A stretch of 64,000 nt of DNA, from NCBI RefSeq assembly GCF_000422985.1, contig NZ_AUHC01000001.1:434001-498000 (forward strand), given 5' to 3'. Numbering within the stretch: position 1 is the stretch's first letter; the number at the start of each line of letters is the position of its first letter. The translations under genes and the position numbers were made by a program. Below the pieces are notes generated by a model that saw only the letters and a list, made by a program, of their open reading frames with translations, was not told where the DNA came from and did no database searches. Of the stretch, positions 44,161 through 57,717 are shown piece after piece. The DNA is from Erythrobacter cryptus DSM 12079. GTDB lineage: Bacteria; Pseudomonadota; Alphaproteobacteria; Sphingomonadales; Sphingomonadaceae.

Positions 44161-45158
44161 CACACCAGCCCCCTTCGCATCTTCATCAGCAGGTAGCCGA
44201 AGAACGGCGCGCCGATCAGCGAAAGGGCAATGCCGAGCCGCAGCTCGGTCACCAGCGGCAGGATGCGCACCAGGCTGTCTGCCGCCAGCACGAGGGCTGC
44301 GCCCGCAAGCGCGCTCGGCACCAGCAGGCTCGAGGGCAGGCGATCGGTGAGCGGGCGCACGAGGTGGGGGACGATCAGACCGACAAAGCCGATGATCCCC
44401 GCCACCGCCACGCTCGCGCCGACCGTCAGCCCCACGCCCACCACCAGCAGCAGCAGCAGGCGGCGCGCATCGACCCCGAGCGAGCGCGCCGCCGCCTCGC
44501 CGAGCGTCAGCGCATCGAGCGCCGGGGCGGCGCGCAGCAGCACCGCAATCCCGGCAAGGACGAGCGGCGCGGCGAGCGCGACCTCGCGCCAGGAGCGATC
44601 GGTCAGCGCGCCGTTGAGCCACAGCACGATCTCGGACAGGGCAAAGGCATTGGGCGCAAGCGTGATCGCAAGCGCAGTGAGCGCCCCGGCAAGGCTCGCC
44701 AGCATCAGCCCGGCGAGGGTGAAAAGGGCAATGCCGCTGCCCGCCCCGCCTGCGCCGTCGCTGGTGCTGCGCCCGGCGATGAGCGCGAGGGCGGCCATGC
44801 CCAGCCCCGCGCCGGCGAGCGCCAGCCCGGGCAGCGCCCAATCGGCGAGCGCGGCGGGGAGCAAAGGGCGCGCCCAGAAGCTCGCCACCGCGCCCAGCGC
44901 GGCCATGGGGGCTATTCCAAACAGGCCCGGGTCGGCCAGCGAATTGCGCAGATAGCCCTGCATCGCCGCCCCGGCCGCCCCCAGCCCGGCGCCGATCACC
45001 AGCGCCAGCGCCGCGCGCGGGGCGCGCAGTTCGGCAAGGATCAACGCGGCATTGGCCGGTCCCTCGGCCCAGGGGGCGATCAACACCCGCCCGGCAAGCA
45101 GCGAGAGCGGCACCAGCAGCGCCAGCAGCGCGGCAAAGGCAAGGCTGGCGCGGCTCAT
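44160..45158 (-). CDS. ABC importer permease, FecCD/BtuC family
   Basis: This 332-residue inner-membrane protein has about ten hydrophobic helices and the family blocks GAGLGAAGAAMQGYLRNSLA, DPGLFGIAPMAALGA and GIIGFVGLIVPHLVRPL. It forms the membrane channel of a type II importer. The ATG at 45158 overlaps the stop of the binding-protein gene (ATGA), and the stop overlaps the ATPase start. The three genes are one operon in the order binding protein, permease, ATPase. Confidence 0.88.
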   Translation of the reverse strand: MSRASLAFAALLALLVPLSLLAGRVLIAPWAEGPANAALILAELRAPRAALALVIGAGLGAAGAAMQGYLRNSLADPGLFGIAPMAALGAVASFWARPLLPAALADWALPGLALAGAGLGMAALALIAGRSTSDGAGGAGSGIALFTLAGLMLASLAGALTALAITLAPNAFALSEIVLWLNGALTDRSWREVALAAPLVLAGIAVLLRAAPALDALTLGEAAARSLGVDARRLLLLLVVGVGLTVGASVAVAGIIGFVGLIVPHLVRPLTDRLPSSLLVPSALAGAALVLAADSLVRILPLVTELRLGIALSLIGAPFFGYLLMKMRRGLV

Positions 45159-46027
45159 GGCTGGCGGATCGCGGCGGCACGGATCGCCGCCAGCCGGGCG
45201 CGGGCGCGGGGAATGGTCGGCCCGCCGCAATAGAGCAGCCGCGGATCGAAGCGGGCAATGTGGGTGCCGGGCAGGCCCGCGCGCAGCACCGGGTGGCGCT
45301 GGCCTGCCTCGTCCCCGGCGATGAGCAGCACCTGCGGCGGATCGGCGAGCACCTGTTCGAGGCTGACCCGGTCGGCCTGCCCGAGCCCGCGCGCCGCGGC
45401 GTGGCTCGCAAAGCCGGCCTCGCGCAGCAATTGGGCGATGAGCGTCGCCTCGCCCGCGGTGATCTCGCCCGGCTGCCACAGCAGAGCGCGCGGCGCCGGG
45501 CCGGGGGGCGGTGCCGGGCGAGCGGCGATGCGCGCGGCCAGCGCCGCCCCGGCGCCCTCGCGCCGCGCCAGCCGGGCCACTTCGCGCACTTGCGCTGCGC
45601 TTTGGGCGATGCTGGTGGGGCTGCCGAAGGTTGCGACCTTCAGCCCCGCGGCCTCGAGCGCGCGGCGCGTGGGCGCGGGCAGGAAGATCGAGGCGAGCAC
45701 CAGATCGGGCCTCAGCGCGATCACCTCCTCGGCGCTGCCACCGGTGAAGCGATGGCGCGCCGCCACCTCGGGCGCAATCGAGCTGGAGGCCGGATCGCGG
45801 CTGTAGTGCGAGAGCGCCAGCACCTGCCCCGGCGCGGCGATCTCGACGAGGATGGCATCAAGACAGGGGTTGAGGCTGACGATGGTGGGCCGGGGCCTGT
45901 CGTGCTGCATCTTGTCTGTCGCAGGCACGGCGGGGGCGCAGCCCGTCATGGCGAGTGCGGCGAGAAGCAGCGTGAGCGCCGCGCTGCGGGCGCGCCCTGT
46001 GTCTCTCCGGTCGTGCCTGTGCGCCAT
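45155..46027 (-). CDS. ABC importer substrate-binding lipoprotein (BtuF-like)
   Basis: This 290-residue protein has a lipobox (AMTGC, Cys30), so it is probably anchored by lipid rather than free in the periplasm. The mature part has the two-lobed helical-backbone pattern: IVSLNPCLDAILVEI, ALSHYSRDPASSS, GGSAEEVIALRPDLVLAS, and the C-terminal RFDPRLLYCGGPTIPRA. The last block is typical of BtuF-like proteins annotated as cobalamin-binding. The ATG at 46027 is chosen because the signal starts there. No cobalamin riboswitch is evident upstream. Confidence 0.82.
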   Translation of the reverse strand: MAHRHDRRDTGRARSAALTLLLAALAMTGCAPAVPATDKMQHDRPRPTIVSLNPCLDAILVEIAAPGQVLALSHYSRDPASSSIAPEVAARHRFTGGSAEEVIALRPDLVLASIFLPAPTRRALEAAGLKVATFGSPTSIAQSAAQVREVARLARREGAGAALAARIAARPAPPPGPAPRALLWQPGEITAGEATLIAQLLREAGFASHAAARGLGQADRVSLEQVLADPPQVLLIAGDEAGQRHPVLRAGLPGTHIARFDPRLLYCGGPTIPRARARLAAIRAAAIRQP

Positions 46028-46186
46028 GGTCGCGGCCTCGATAGGGCGGCGCGCGGCGCCGGGCAAGGTGCAGGCCCCGATGCCGCTGAACCGGCAATCA
46101 GCCGCCTTCGGGGTGTCCGGTTTCGGGACGCGGGCAGCCGGCCTCCTCGCTGGCTGGCGCGGATCAGCCTAGAAGCGGGGCGCAAG

Positions 46187-47353
46187 ATGACCCGCCGCCC
46201 CGCCCTTGCTGCTCCCTCCCCTGCTGCCGCCACGCGGCGCAACGGGTGTGTGCGTGCGCGCAACAATTGGCGCAAGCGCCTCGCGGTGCTGGGCGCGGCG
46301 ATCACCGTGCCGGCAATGGCAGCGCCGACGCTTTCGGGAACAGGGCTTTCCAGCCTGCCCGGCCCTGCGGTCGAAGGCGAAGCCTCGCTGGCGCTGCGCG
46401 CCGCGGCCGAGGCCGCGCTGCCCTTCGAGCGACCGGGGATGAGCTTTCCTGGCTCGGCCTATTTCTACATGGCCGATCCGCCCGGCAGCGCGCTTGTTGC
46501 CCTGCCGGCGGAGGATCCGCACACGAACGGGGGCGAAGGCGGGCGCGATCTTGGCGCGCTCATCGATGTCGGCGATCCGGCCCGCCCGTTCTTCTCCCCC
46601 GGGGTCGGCATCACCCATGGCCGCGCGCTCGAATGCCTCGCCCAGGCGATCTGGTACGAGGCGGCGAGCGAGAGCGAGGCGGGCCAGCGCGCGGTGGCGC
46701 AGGTGGTGCTGAACCGGGTGGCGCATCCGGCCTGGCCAGCGAGCGTGTGCGGGGTAGTCTATCAGGGTGCCGAACGCGCCAGCGGGTGCCAGTTCACCTT
46801 TACCTGCGATGGCAGCCTTGCGCGCCGGCCGGGCGGCGCGAGCTGGGCGCAGGCCCGCCGGATCGCCGCCGAAGCGCTGGCGGGGAGCGTCTATGCCCCG
46901 ATCGGGCTTGCCACCCATTACCACACCTTGTGGGTCCGTCCGCCCTGGGCCGCGAGGCTTGAACATATCGGCACGATCGGGGCGCACCGCTTCTACCGCA
47001 ACCGCGGGGCGAGTGGGCAGGCCGGCGCGTTCCGCTCGGCCTATGCGGGGTTTGAGCCAGTGGTCTCGGGCCGCACCGCTCCGGTTGCGCCGACCGCGGC
47101 AGCAGCGGCGGGGTTGGCGAGCGCCGCGCCGACGGCGCCGCCCGTGGGACATCGTCCGCGCCTTGCCTCCCAGCCCATCGCGGCAAGCGCGCCCGCCCCC
47201 GCTGCCAGCCCGGCAGCACGGTTGGCCGAGCCAGCGAGCGGGGCCGGATCGGTGCGCCCCGAATATGCCCGCGCCGGCCAGTGGAAGGCCAATCCGACGC
47301 CGCGCCCCGTGCCGGGCGCCGCGGCAGGCGCCGCATCGGGCGAAGGCGAATAG
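46187..47353 (+). CDS. SleB-type cell-wall hydrolase (Hydrolase_2 domain)
   Basis: This 388-residue protein has a basic N-terminus followed by a hydrophobic signal-like segment (about 31-45, ending AMAAP), a middle region, and a SleB/Hydrolase_2 domain at about 146-255: ECLAQAIWYEAASESEAGQRAVAQVVLNR, CGVVYQG, CQFTFTCDG and THYHTLWVRPPW. The conserved glutamate in YEAASES is the likely catalytic residue of this lytic-transglycosylase-like family. The last 120 residues are Ala/Pro-rich. Such proteins cut peptidoglycan during growth. It is divergent from the importer operon. Confidence 0.8.
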   Translation: MTRRPALAAPSPAAATRRNGCVRARNNWRKRLAVLGAAITVPAMAAPTLSGTGLSSLPGPAVEGEASLALRAAAEAALPFERPGMSFPGSAYFYMADPPGSALVALPAEDPHTNGGEGGRDLGALIDVGDPARPFFSPGVGITHGRALECLAQAIWYEAASESEAGQRAVAQVVLNRVAHPAWPASVCGVVYQGAERASGCQFTFTCDGSLARRPGGASWAQARRIAAEALAGSVYAPIGLATHYHTLWVRPPWAARLEHIGTIGAHRFYRNRGASGQAGAFRSAYAGFEPVVSGRTAPVAPTAAAAAGLASAAPTAPPVGHRPRLASQPIAASAPAPAASPAARLAEPASGAGSVRPEYARAGQWKANPTPRPVPGAAAGAASGEGE

Positions 47354-47509
47354 GGCCAACCCCGGTCAACGCGCCCGTGCGCACAACAGGGTTAAGGCCT
47401 ACGAAACCCTGATCGCACACCGCGCCTTAGCGCGGCGGGGCCTAGAGGCGCAGCCGATCGCCGCGGCCCGCGGGCCCGAGGCGAGAGCTTTCTTGCCGGG
47501 AACCGCACC

Positions 47510-47863
47510 ATGTCCGTCCGCTTTGCCTCGACCAACCATCCGCTGCGCCGCCTCGGCTGGCGGGCCGCCCGGCGCGGGCTTCTAGCGCCGGCGCTGGCGC
47601 GCGCAGCCAATGACAATCCCGCGGCGGCGCCAGGTGCCGCGCTGGCTTTGCAGGCAGGCGCGGCGCCCTTCGAGCCGATGCTGATCGCGGCGCTGCGCCA
47701 CTTTGCCGTGCACGGCCTTGCCGCGGCCGAGGCGGCGCTGGCCGAGGCGCACGAGGCCGGCCTTGCCGGCGATACCGAGGCACGCGCGCACTGGCTGGCA
47801 ATCACCGCGCTGTTCGACCGCCGCCGCGCCGTAGCGGCAGGCGCCCCCGCCCCGGCGGCATGA
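47510..47863 (+). CDS. Small protein of unknown function
   Basis: I do not recognise this 117-residue protein. It starts with a basic segment (HPLRRLGWRAARRGLLAPALARA) and continues with a helical Ala-rich part (MLIAALRHFAVHGLAAAEAALAEAHEAGLAGDTEARAHWL) that ends in a short Arg-rich tail. There is no clear signal peptide, and the helical part could be amphipathic. An adequate AT-containing leader and isolated position between sleB and mdh support it only moderately. Confidence 0.55.
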   Translation: MSVRFASTNHPLRRLGWRAARRGLLAPALARAANDNPAAAPGAALALQAGAAPFEPMLIAALRHFAVHGLAAAEAALAEAHEAGLAGDTEARAHWLAITALFDRRRAVAAGAPAPAA

Positions 47864-47917
47864 GCGCGAAAGACAGCGCCGAGGCGGTGCAGCAGGATGA
47901 CGTGCATCCCTGCCTTA

Positions 47918-47946
47918 TTGCGATTGCGAACTGTTTGCAAAGATAG
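47918..47946 (+). promoter_or_regulatory. Candidate promoter of the mdh-suc cluster
   Basis: TTGCGA (47918-47923), a 17-base spacer and AGATAG (47941-47946; GATAGT with an 18-base spacer) lie in an AT-richer patch of the 236-base gap before mdh. The implied 5' leader is about 145 bases. Confidence 0.35.
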
Positions 47947-49525
<1,579 letters not shown>

Positions 49526-49535
49526 GAGCTACTGA

Positions 49536-50426
49536 ATGTCCATCCTCGTAAACAAAGACACCAAGGTCATCACCCAGGGGATGACAGGCAACACCGGCAC
49601 CTTCCACACCCAGGCCGCGCTCGACTACGGGACGCAGATGGTCGCGGGCGTCACCCCGGGCAAGGGCGGCACCACCCATATCGGCATCCCCCAGTTCGAC
49701 ACCGTGCGCGAGGCCAAGGCCGCAACCGGCGCGACCGCCTCGTGCATCTACGTGCCCCCGCCCTTTGCCGCCGACGCGATCTGCGAAGCCATCGATGCCG
49801 AGATCGAGCTCATCATCTGCATCACCGAAGGCATTCCGGTGCTCGACATGGTGCCGGTCAAGCGCGCGCTCCAAGGCTCGAAGTCGCGCCTCATCGGCCC
49901 CAACTGCCCCGGTGTGCTGACCCCGGATGAGTGCAAGATCGGGATCATGCCGGCCAATATCTTCAAGAAGGGCTCGGTCGGCATCGTCAGCCGTTCGGGC
50001 ACGCTCACCTATGAAGCCGTGCACCAGACGACCATGGTCGGCCTCGGGCAATCGACCGCGGTCGGCATCGGCGGCGACCCGGTCAACGGCACCAATTTCA
50101 TCGACGTGCTCGACCTGTTCCTCGACGATCCCGAAACCGAATCGATCATCATGATCGGCGAGATCGGCGGCACGGCCGAAGAAGAAGCCGCCGCCTTCAT
50201 CAAGCGCGAAGCCGCCAAGGGCCGCAAGAAGCCCATGGTCGGCTTCATCGCCGGGCGCACCGCCCCTCCCGGACGCCGCATGGGCCATGCCGGCGCGATC
50301 GTCTCGGGCGGCCAGGGCGGCGCCGAAGACAAGATCGCGGCGATGGAAGATGCGGGCATCCGTGTCTCCCCCTCGCCCTCGCTCCTCGGTGAAACCCTCG
50401 CCGCGATGCTGAAGGAGCACGCCTGA
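49536..50426 (+). CDS. sucD: Succinyl-CoA ligase alpha subunit
   Basis: This 296-residue subunit carries the phosphohistidine of succinyl-CoA synthetase. His251 in [10 protein letters not shown] is the phosphorylated residue, [16 protein letters not shown] and [10 protein letters not shown] bind CoA, and [11 protein letters not shown] and [12 protein letters not shown] are conserved. AGGAG lies 9 bases before the ATG. The beta subunit gene sucC, often immediately upstream, is absent from the window. Confidence 0.97.
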   Translation: MSILVNKDTKVITQGMTGNTGTFHTQAALDYGTQMVAGVTPGKGGTTHIGIPQFDTVREAKAATGATASCIYVPPPFAADAICEAIDAEIELIICITEGIPVLDMVPVKRALQGSKSRLIGPNCPGVLTPDECKIGIMPANIFKKGSVGIVSRSGTLTYEAVHQTTMVGLGQSTAVGIGGDPVNGTNFIDVLDLFLDDPETESIIMIGEIGGTAEEEAAAFIKREAAKGRKKPMVGFIAGRTAPPGRRMGHAGAIVSGGQGGAEDKIAAMEDAGIRVSPSPSLLGETLAAMLKEHA

Positions 50427-50439
50427 ACCACTGAAGAAC

Positions 50440-50465
50440 GGCCTCCCGCACACGGGCGGGGGGCC
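50440..50465 (+). repeat. 10-bp stem-loop between sucD and sucA
   Basis: GGCCTCCCGC (50440-50449) pairs with GCGGGGGGCC (50456-50465) with one T-G wobble and a 6-base loop. No T-tract follows directly (a TTTTT run comes 17 bases later), so partial termination or mRNA protection is more likely than full termination. Confidence 0.45.
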
Positions 50466-50508
50466 AATCCAAACTCCTTGCATTTTTCTCCTCCCCGGGA
50501 GCCCCGAC

Positions 50509-53304
<2,796 letters not shown>

Positions 53305-53357
53305 GCCGCCGCAGCCCCCTTACACCCCGATAGCACGTCATTCCAGGAACCCCTTTC

Positions 53358-54635
53358 ATGGCAACCGAAATCAAAGTCCCCGCCCTTGGCGAATCGGTCA
53401 CCGAAGGCACCATTGCCGAATGGCTCAAGCAGCCCGGCGATGCGGTCGCCGCGGACGAGCCGATCGCCAGCCTCGAAACCGACAAGGTCGCGGTCGATGT
53501 GCCCTCGCCGGTCGCGGGCGTGCTGACCGAGCACCGCGCCGCGGTGGGCGATACGGTCGAGGTGGGGGCGGTGATCGCGCTGATCGCCGAAGGCGCCGCA
53601 GCCGGAGCCAGCGCGCCCAAGGCCGAGTCCGCCTCGGCACCCGCGGCTGCCCCTGCCCCCGCAGCACCCAAGGCCGATACGGCCAGCACCCCGGCGGCAC
53701 GCGCGGAACTGCTCACCCCGGCCCAGACCATGTCTCCGGCGGTGCGCCGCGCGGTGCTCGAATACGGGGTCGATCCCTCGACCATCAAGGGCACCGGCAA
53801 GGACGGGCGGCTGACCAAGGAAGACGTGATCGCCGCCGCCCAGGCCCGCGCCAAGAGCGCGCCTGCCCCAGCCGCCAGCCCGGCGCCTGCCCCCGCCGCC
53901 GCCCCGGCTGCCGGCACCCAAGCCGCGGCTGCGGGCCGCAACACCGAACGCGTGCGCATGACGCGGATGCGCCAGACCATCGCCAAGCGCCTCAAGGCCG
54001 CGCAGGACAATGCGGCGATGCTTACCACCTTCAACGACTGCGACATGAGCGCGGTGATCGCAGCGCGCGAGAAATACAAGGATCTCTTCGCCAAGAAGCA
54101 CGACATCCGTTTGGGCTTCATGGGCTTCTTCGCCAAGGCCGCCTGCCTTGCCCTGAAGGACGTTCCCGCGGTCAACGCCTATATCGAGGGCGATGAGATC
54201 GTCTATCACGACTATGTCGATATCTCGGTGGCGGTGAGCGCGCCCAATGGCCTCGTGGTCCCGGTGGTGCGCGATGCCGACAAGAAGGGCTTTGCCGAGA
54301 TCGAGCGCGAGATTGCCGATTTCGGCGCCCGCGCCAAGGCCGGCACGCTCACCATGGAGGACATGGCCGGCGGCACCTTCACCATCTCCAACGGCGGGGT
54401 GTTCGGCTCGCTGATGAGTACGCCGATCATCAATCCGCCGCAATCGGCGGTGCTCGGGCTCCACCGCATCGAGGATCGCCCGGTGGTGCGCGACGGCCAG
54501 ATCGTGATCCGCCCGATGATGTATCTCGCCCTGTCCTATGACCACCGCCTGATCGACGGGCGCGAGGCGGTGACCGCGCTCAAGATCATCAAGGAGGCGA
54601 TCGAGGACCCGACCCGGATCCTCATCGATCTTTGA
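53358..54635 (+). CDS. sucB: Dihydrolipoyl succinyltransferase (E2 of 2-oxoglutarate dehydrogenase)
   Basis: This 425-residue E2 has one lipoyl domain (1-78) with the modified Lys43 in [10 protein letters not shown], an Ala/Pro linker, an E3-binding domain (about 120-157, [22 protein letters not shown]), a second Ala/Pro linker, and the catalytic core with His396 and Asp400 in [11 protein letters not shown]. It forms the cubic core that moves succinyl to CoA. It is 53 bases after sucA and 51 before lpd. Confidence 0.97.
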   Translation: MATEIKVPALGESVTEGTIAEWLKQPGDAVAADEPIASLETDKVAVDVPSPVAGVLTEHRAAVGDTVEVGAVIALIAEGAAAGASAPKAESASAPAAAPAPAAPKADTASTPAARAELLTPAQTMSPAVRRAVLEYGVDPSTIKGTGKDGRLTKEDVIAAAQARAKSAPAPAASPAPAPAAAPAAGTQAAAAGRNTERVRMTRMRQTIAKRLKAAQDNAAMLTTFNDCDMSAVIAAREKYKDLFAKKHDIRLGFMGFFAKAACLALKDVPAVNAYIEGDEIVYHDYVDISVAVSAPNGLVVPVVRDADKKGFAEIEREIADFGARAKAGTLTMEDMAGGTFTISNGGVFGSLMSTPIINPPQSAVLGLHRIEDRPVVRDGQIVIRPMMYLALSYDHRLIDGREAVTALKIIKEAIEDPTRILIDL

Positions 54636-54686
54636 GGCGCTGCGCGTCGCCCCCGGCCGCTTCCGGGATGACGAAAGAGGAACAAG

Positions 54687-56093
54687 ATGGCTGACCATTC
54701 CTACGATTACGACGTGCTCATCATCGGCGCCGGGCCAGGCGGCTATGTGGCGGCGATCCGCGCCGCGCAGCTGGGCCTCAAGACCGCCTGCGTCGAAAGC
54801 CGCGCGACGCTGGGCGGCACCTGCCTCAATGTCGGCTGCATCCCATCGAAGGCGCTGCTCCACGCCTCGGAGCTGTTCGAGGAAGCCGCCGGCGGGCACT
54901 TTGCCGCCTGGGGCATCAGCGCTACGCCCAAGCTCGATCTGGCGCAGATGATGGCCGAAAAGGCCAAGGCGGTGAGCGAGCTGACCGGCGGGATCGAGTT
55001 CCTGTTCAAGAAGAACAAGGTCACCTGGATCAAGGGCCATGCCGCCTTTGAGGATGCGCACAGCGTGCGCGTGGGCGATGCTGTCCACACCGCCAGGGAC
55101 ATCGTGATCGCCACCGGCTCGAGCGTCACCCCGCTGCCCGGCGTTGCCGTGGACAATGCGGGCAAGCGCATCGTCGATTCCACCGGCGCGCTCGAGCTTG
55201 GCGAGGTGCCCGAGCATCTGGTGGTGATCGGCGGCGGGGTTATCGGGCTTGAGCTTGGCAGCGTCTGGCGGCGGCTCGGGGCCAAGGTCACGGTGATCGA
55301 GTTCCTCGATCAGCTCCTGCCGGGCATGGATGGCGAGGTGCGCAAGGAGGCGGGGCGCATCTTCAAGAAGCAGGGCATGGAGCTGATGCTCGGCCACAAG
55401 GTCACCGGCGCCGAGGTCAAGGGCAAGCGCGTCACCCTCGCCATCGAGAAGGCCGCCGGGGGCGAGCCGCAGAGCCTCGAGGCCAGCCACGTGCTGGTTG
55501 CCATCGGGCGGCGGCCCAACACCGAGGGCCTCGCGCTGGAGAAGGCGGGGCTGAGCGTCAACCAGCGCGGGCAGATCGAGGTTGATGCCGATTTCCGCAC
55601 CGCGGTACCGGGCATCTGGGCGATCGGCGATGTCATCGCCGGGCCGATGCTCGCGCACAAGGCCATGGACGAGGGTCACGCCGTGGCGGAAAACATCGCC
55701 GGGCATACCGGCATCGTCAACCGCGAGGTCATCCCCAGCGTGGTTTACACCATGCCTGAAATCGCCGGGGTGGGCCTCACCGAGGAACAGGCCAAGGAAA
55801 AGGGCTTTGCCGTCAAGGTCGGCAAGTTCCCGATGAGCGCCAACAGCCGCGCCAAGGCCAACCGTGACACCACCGGCTTCGTCAAGATCATCGCCGATGC
55901 CGAGACCGACCGGGTGCTCGGCGTGTGGATGATCGCGAGCCTTGCCGGAACGATGATCGCCCAGGCGGTGCAAGCGATGGAATTCGGCGCCACGGCTGAA
56001 GACATCGCGCTGACGTCGCACGCACACCCCACCCATGCCGAGGCGGTCAAGGAAGCGGCGATCGCGGTGAGCGGCAAGCCCATTCACATGTGA
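54687..56093 (+). CDS. lpd: Dihydrolipoamide dehydrogenase (E3)
   Basis: This 468-residue flavoprotein reoxidises the lipoyl group with NAD. FAD-binding GAGPGG is at 14-19, the redox disulfide is Cys46/Cys51 in GGTCLNVGCIPSK, the NAD motif is IGGGVIGLELGSVW, the second FAD site is WAIGDVIAGPMLAHKA, and the catalytic His is in SHAHPTHAEAVKEA. As the last of sucA-sucB-lpd it is probably the E3 dedicated to the 2-oxoglutarate complex. Confidence 0.97.
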   Translation: MADHSYDYDVLIIGAGPGGYVAAIRAAQLGLKTACVESRATLGGTCLNVGCIPSKALLHASELFEEAAGGHFAAWGISATPKLDLAQMMAEKAKAVSELTGGIEFLFKKNKVTWIKGHAAFEDAHSVRVGDAVHTARDIVIATGSSVTPLPGVAVDNAGKRIVDSTGALELGEVPEHLVVIGGGVIGLELGSVWRRLGAKVTVIEFLDQLLPGMDGEVRKEAGRIFKKQGMELMLGHKVTGAEVKGKRVTLAIEKAAGGEPQSLEASHVLVAIGRRPNTEGLALEKAGLSVNQRGQIEVDADFRTAVPGIWAIGDVIAGPMLAHKAMDEGHAVAENIAGHTGIVNREVIPSVVYTMPEIAGVGLTEEQAKEKGFAVKVGKFPMSANSRAKANRDTTGFVKIIADAETDRVLGVWMIASLAGTMIAQAVQAMEFGATAEDIALTSHAHPTHAEAVKEAAIAVSGKPIHM

Positions 56094-56155
56094 TCCGCCT
56101 TGCGGCATGATCGCTCCCGCCTGATCGGCAAGGGCAGGGGCGAGTGGGGGGATCG

Positions 56156-57640
56156 ATGCGGATGCGGCTGGGGCTGATCGCAGCGGGCGCGCTGGCCTTG
56201 GCGGGGTGCCAGGCGGAAAGCGCCGCGCCCATCGCCCCGCCCCGGGCGAGCGATCCGGTGACGATCCCGGCGGCGGCCTCGCATGTCGCGGTTGATCTTG
56301 CGGTTGATCTCAGCGCGCTCGAGCGCACGCTCGAGCAGCGCCTCCCGCGCACCTTGTGGACGATCAATCGGCAGGACATGGACTGCGTGCCGTCCAAGCG
56401 GCTTGATCTTGAACTGGTGGCGGTCAAGACCCCGCGGGTCACCTGCGACATCACCGGCACGGCCACGCGCGGGCGGCTGCGCCTGACAGGCAAGGGGCGC
56501 GAGCTCATCGTCACCCTGCCGGTACGCGCCCGGGTGGCGGCGCGCGATATTGCCGGGGTGCTCAAGGGCGAGACCGCCACCGCGGCCGCCGACGTGGTGC
56601 TGCGCCTGACGCTCGATGTGGCGCCCGACTGGCGCATCATCGCCCGGCCCGACCTTTCCTATCGCTGGGTGCGCGAGCCGGGGATCGACTTTCTCGGCCA
56701 GCGCATCCGCTTTGCCTCGGCCGCGGACAAGGAGCTGCGCCCGCTGACGCAGCAGATCGAGCGCGAGATCGCGCGCGAACTTGCGCGCCTCGAGCTGCGC
56801 GAGGCGGCCACGCGCGGTTGGCGCGCCGCGCACACCGTGCTCGAGCTCAATGCCCGCAACCCCGCGGTCTGGGCGCGGCTCACCCCGCAGCGCTTCCTCT
56901 ATGGCGGCTACCGCGCCAGTGGCCAGCAATTGACGCTGAGCCTCGGGCTTGACGGCATGGTCGAGACCATCGTCGGCCCGCGGCCCGAGCCGCCCGCCCC
57001 CACCCCCCTGCCTCCGCTTGGCCGGCTCGAAGGCGCGCGCAACAAGGCCAGCCTCGCCATCCCCGTGGTGGCCGATTATGCCGTGCTCGAGCCGGTGATC
57101 GCCAAGGCTCTCGCCAAGCGCACCGCGCGGCCCATCCCGCTCAAGGATTATGGCAGCGTCACCGCCCGGATCGACAAGGTCGAGGCCTATGGCACCACCG
57201 GGCAGCGCATCGCCGTGGGGGTGAGCTTTGCCGCAACGTCCGATCTTGCGCTGGTGGACAAGGCGCAAGGCACGGTGTGGCTGGTGGGCCGCCCGGTCAA
57301 CCAGCCCGATTCGCGCGCGATCGAGTTTGCCGATGTCGCAATCACCGGCGCCACCGGCTCGCTCGGCGGCGATCTGCTGCTTGCGCTTGCCAACACGCCC
57401 GAGTTCAATAGCGCCATCGCCGCGGCCCTGCGGCAGAACTTCGAGAACGATTTCAACAAGCTGCGCGCCAAGATCGATGCAGCGCTGGCGCAGCGGGTGG
57501 ACGGGCCGGTGGCCTATTCGGTCACCATCGACAAGCTTAGCACCGGCACGATCGAGGCCCATGGACAGGGCCTGTTTCTCCCCGTGAGCCTCGAGGCGAC
57601 GATCCGGGCGAAGCTCCTTGGGCTTGGCGGCGTGAAATAG
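56156..57640 (+). CDS. DUF4403-domain lipoprotein
   Basis: This 494-residue protein starts with a short signal and lipobox (ALALAGC, Cys18), so it is a lipoprotein. The rest fits DUF4403: HVAVDLAVDLSALERTLEQRLP near the start, two long repeats with alternating beta strands and amphipathic helices, and a C-terminal FENDFNKLRAKIDAAL followed by LGLGGVK. The ATG at 56156 follows GGGGGGA; an upstream GTG at 56144 sits in that SD. Some relatives resemble lipid-binding tubular folds, but the role is not known. It follows lpd by 62 bases. Confidence 0.75.
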   Translation: MRMRLGLIAAGALALAGCQAESAAPIAPPRASDPVTIPAAASHVAVDLAVDLSALERTLEQRLPRTLWTINRQDMDCVPSKRLDLELVAVKTPRVTCDITGTATRGRLRLTGKGRELIVTLPVRARVAARDIAGVLKGETATAAADVVLRLTLDVAPDWRIIARPDLSYRWVREPGIDFLGQRIRFASAADKELRPLTQQIEREIARELARLELREAATRGWRAAHTVLELNARNPAVWARLTPQRFLYGGYRASGQQLTLSLGLDGMVETIVGPRPEPPAPTPLPPLGRLEGARNKASLAIPVVADYAVLEPVIAKALAKRTARPIPLKDYGSVTARIDKVEAYGTTGQRIAVGVSFAATSDLALVDKAQGTVWLVGRPVNQPDSRAIEFADVAITGATGSLGGDLLLALANTPEFNSAIAAALRQNFENDFNKLRAKIDAALAQRVDGPVAYSVTIDKLSTGTIEAHGQGLFLPVSLEATIRAKLLGLGGVK

Positions 57641-57654
57641 GCGGCAAGCCCCCT

Positions 57655-57683
57655 TTGCCTTGCTGGCGCGCGGCGGCTAGCAC
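57655..57683 (+). promoter_or_regulatory. Candidate amidase promoter
   Basis: TTGCCT (57655-57660), a 17-base spacer and TAGCAC (57678-57683) lie 34 bases before the amidase ATG. Confidence 0.4.
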
Positions 57684-57717
57684 AGGCAGCAAGGGGTGAA
57701 AGGACAGAGGATCACGC

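Noticed and set aside
46028-46186. Possible cobalamin riboswitch before the BtuF-like gene
   Set aside because: A B12-box-like stretch (GCCAGCGAGGAGGCCGGC, minus strand) is present, but the other conserved elements are missing and a full-length element would have to run into sleB. Only a covariance-model search could revive it.
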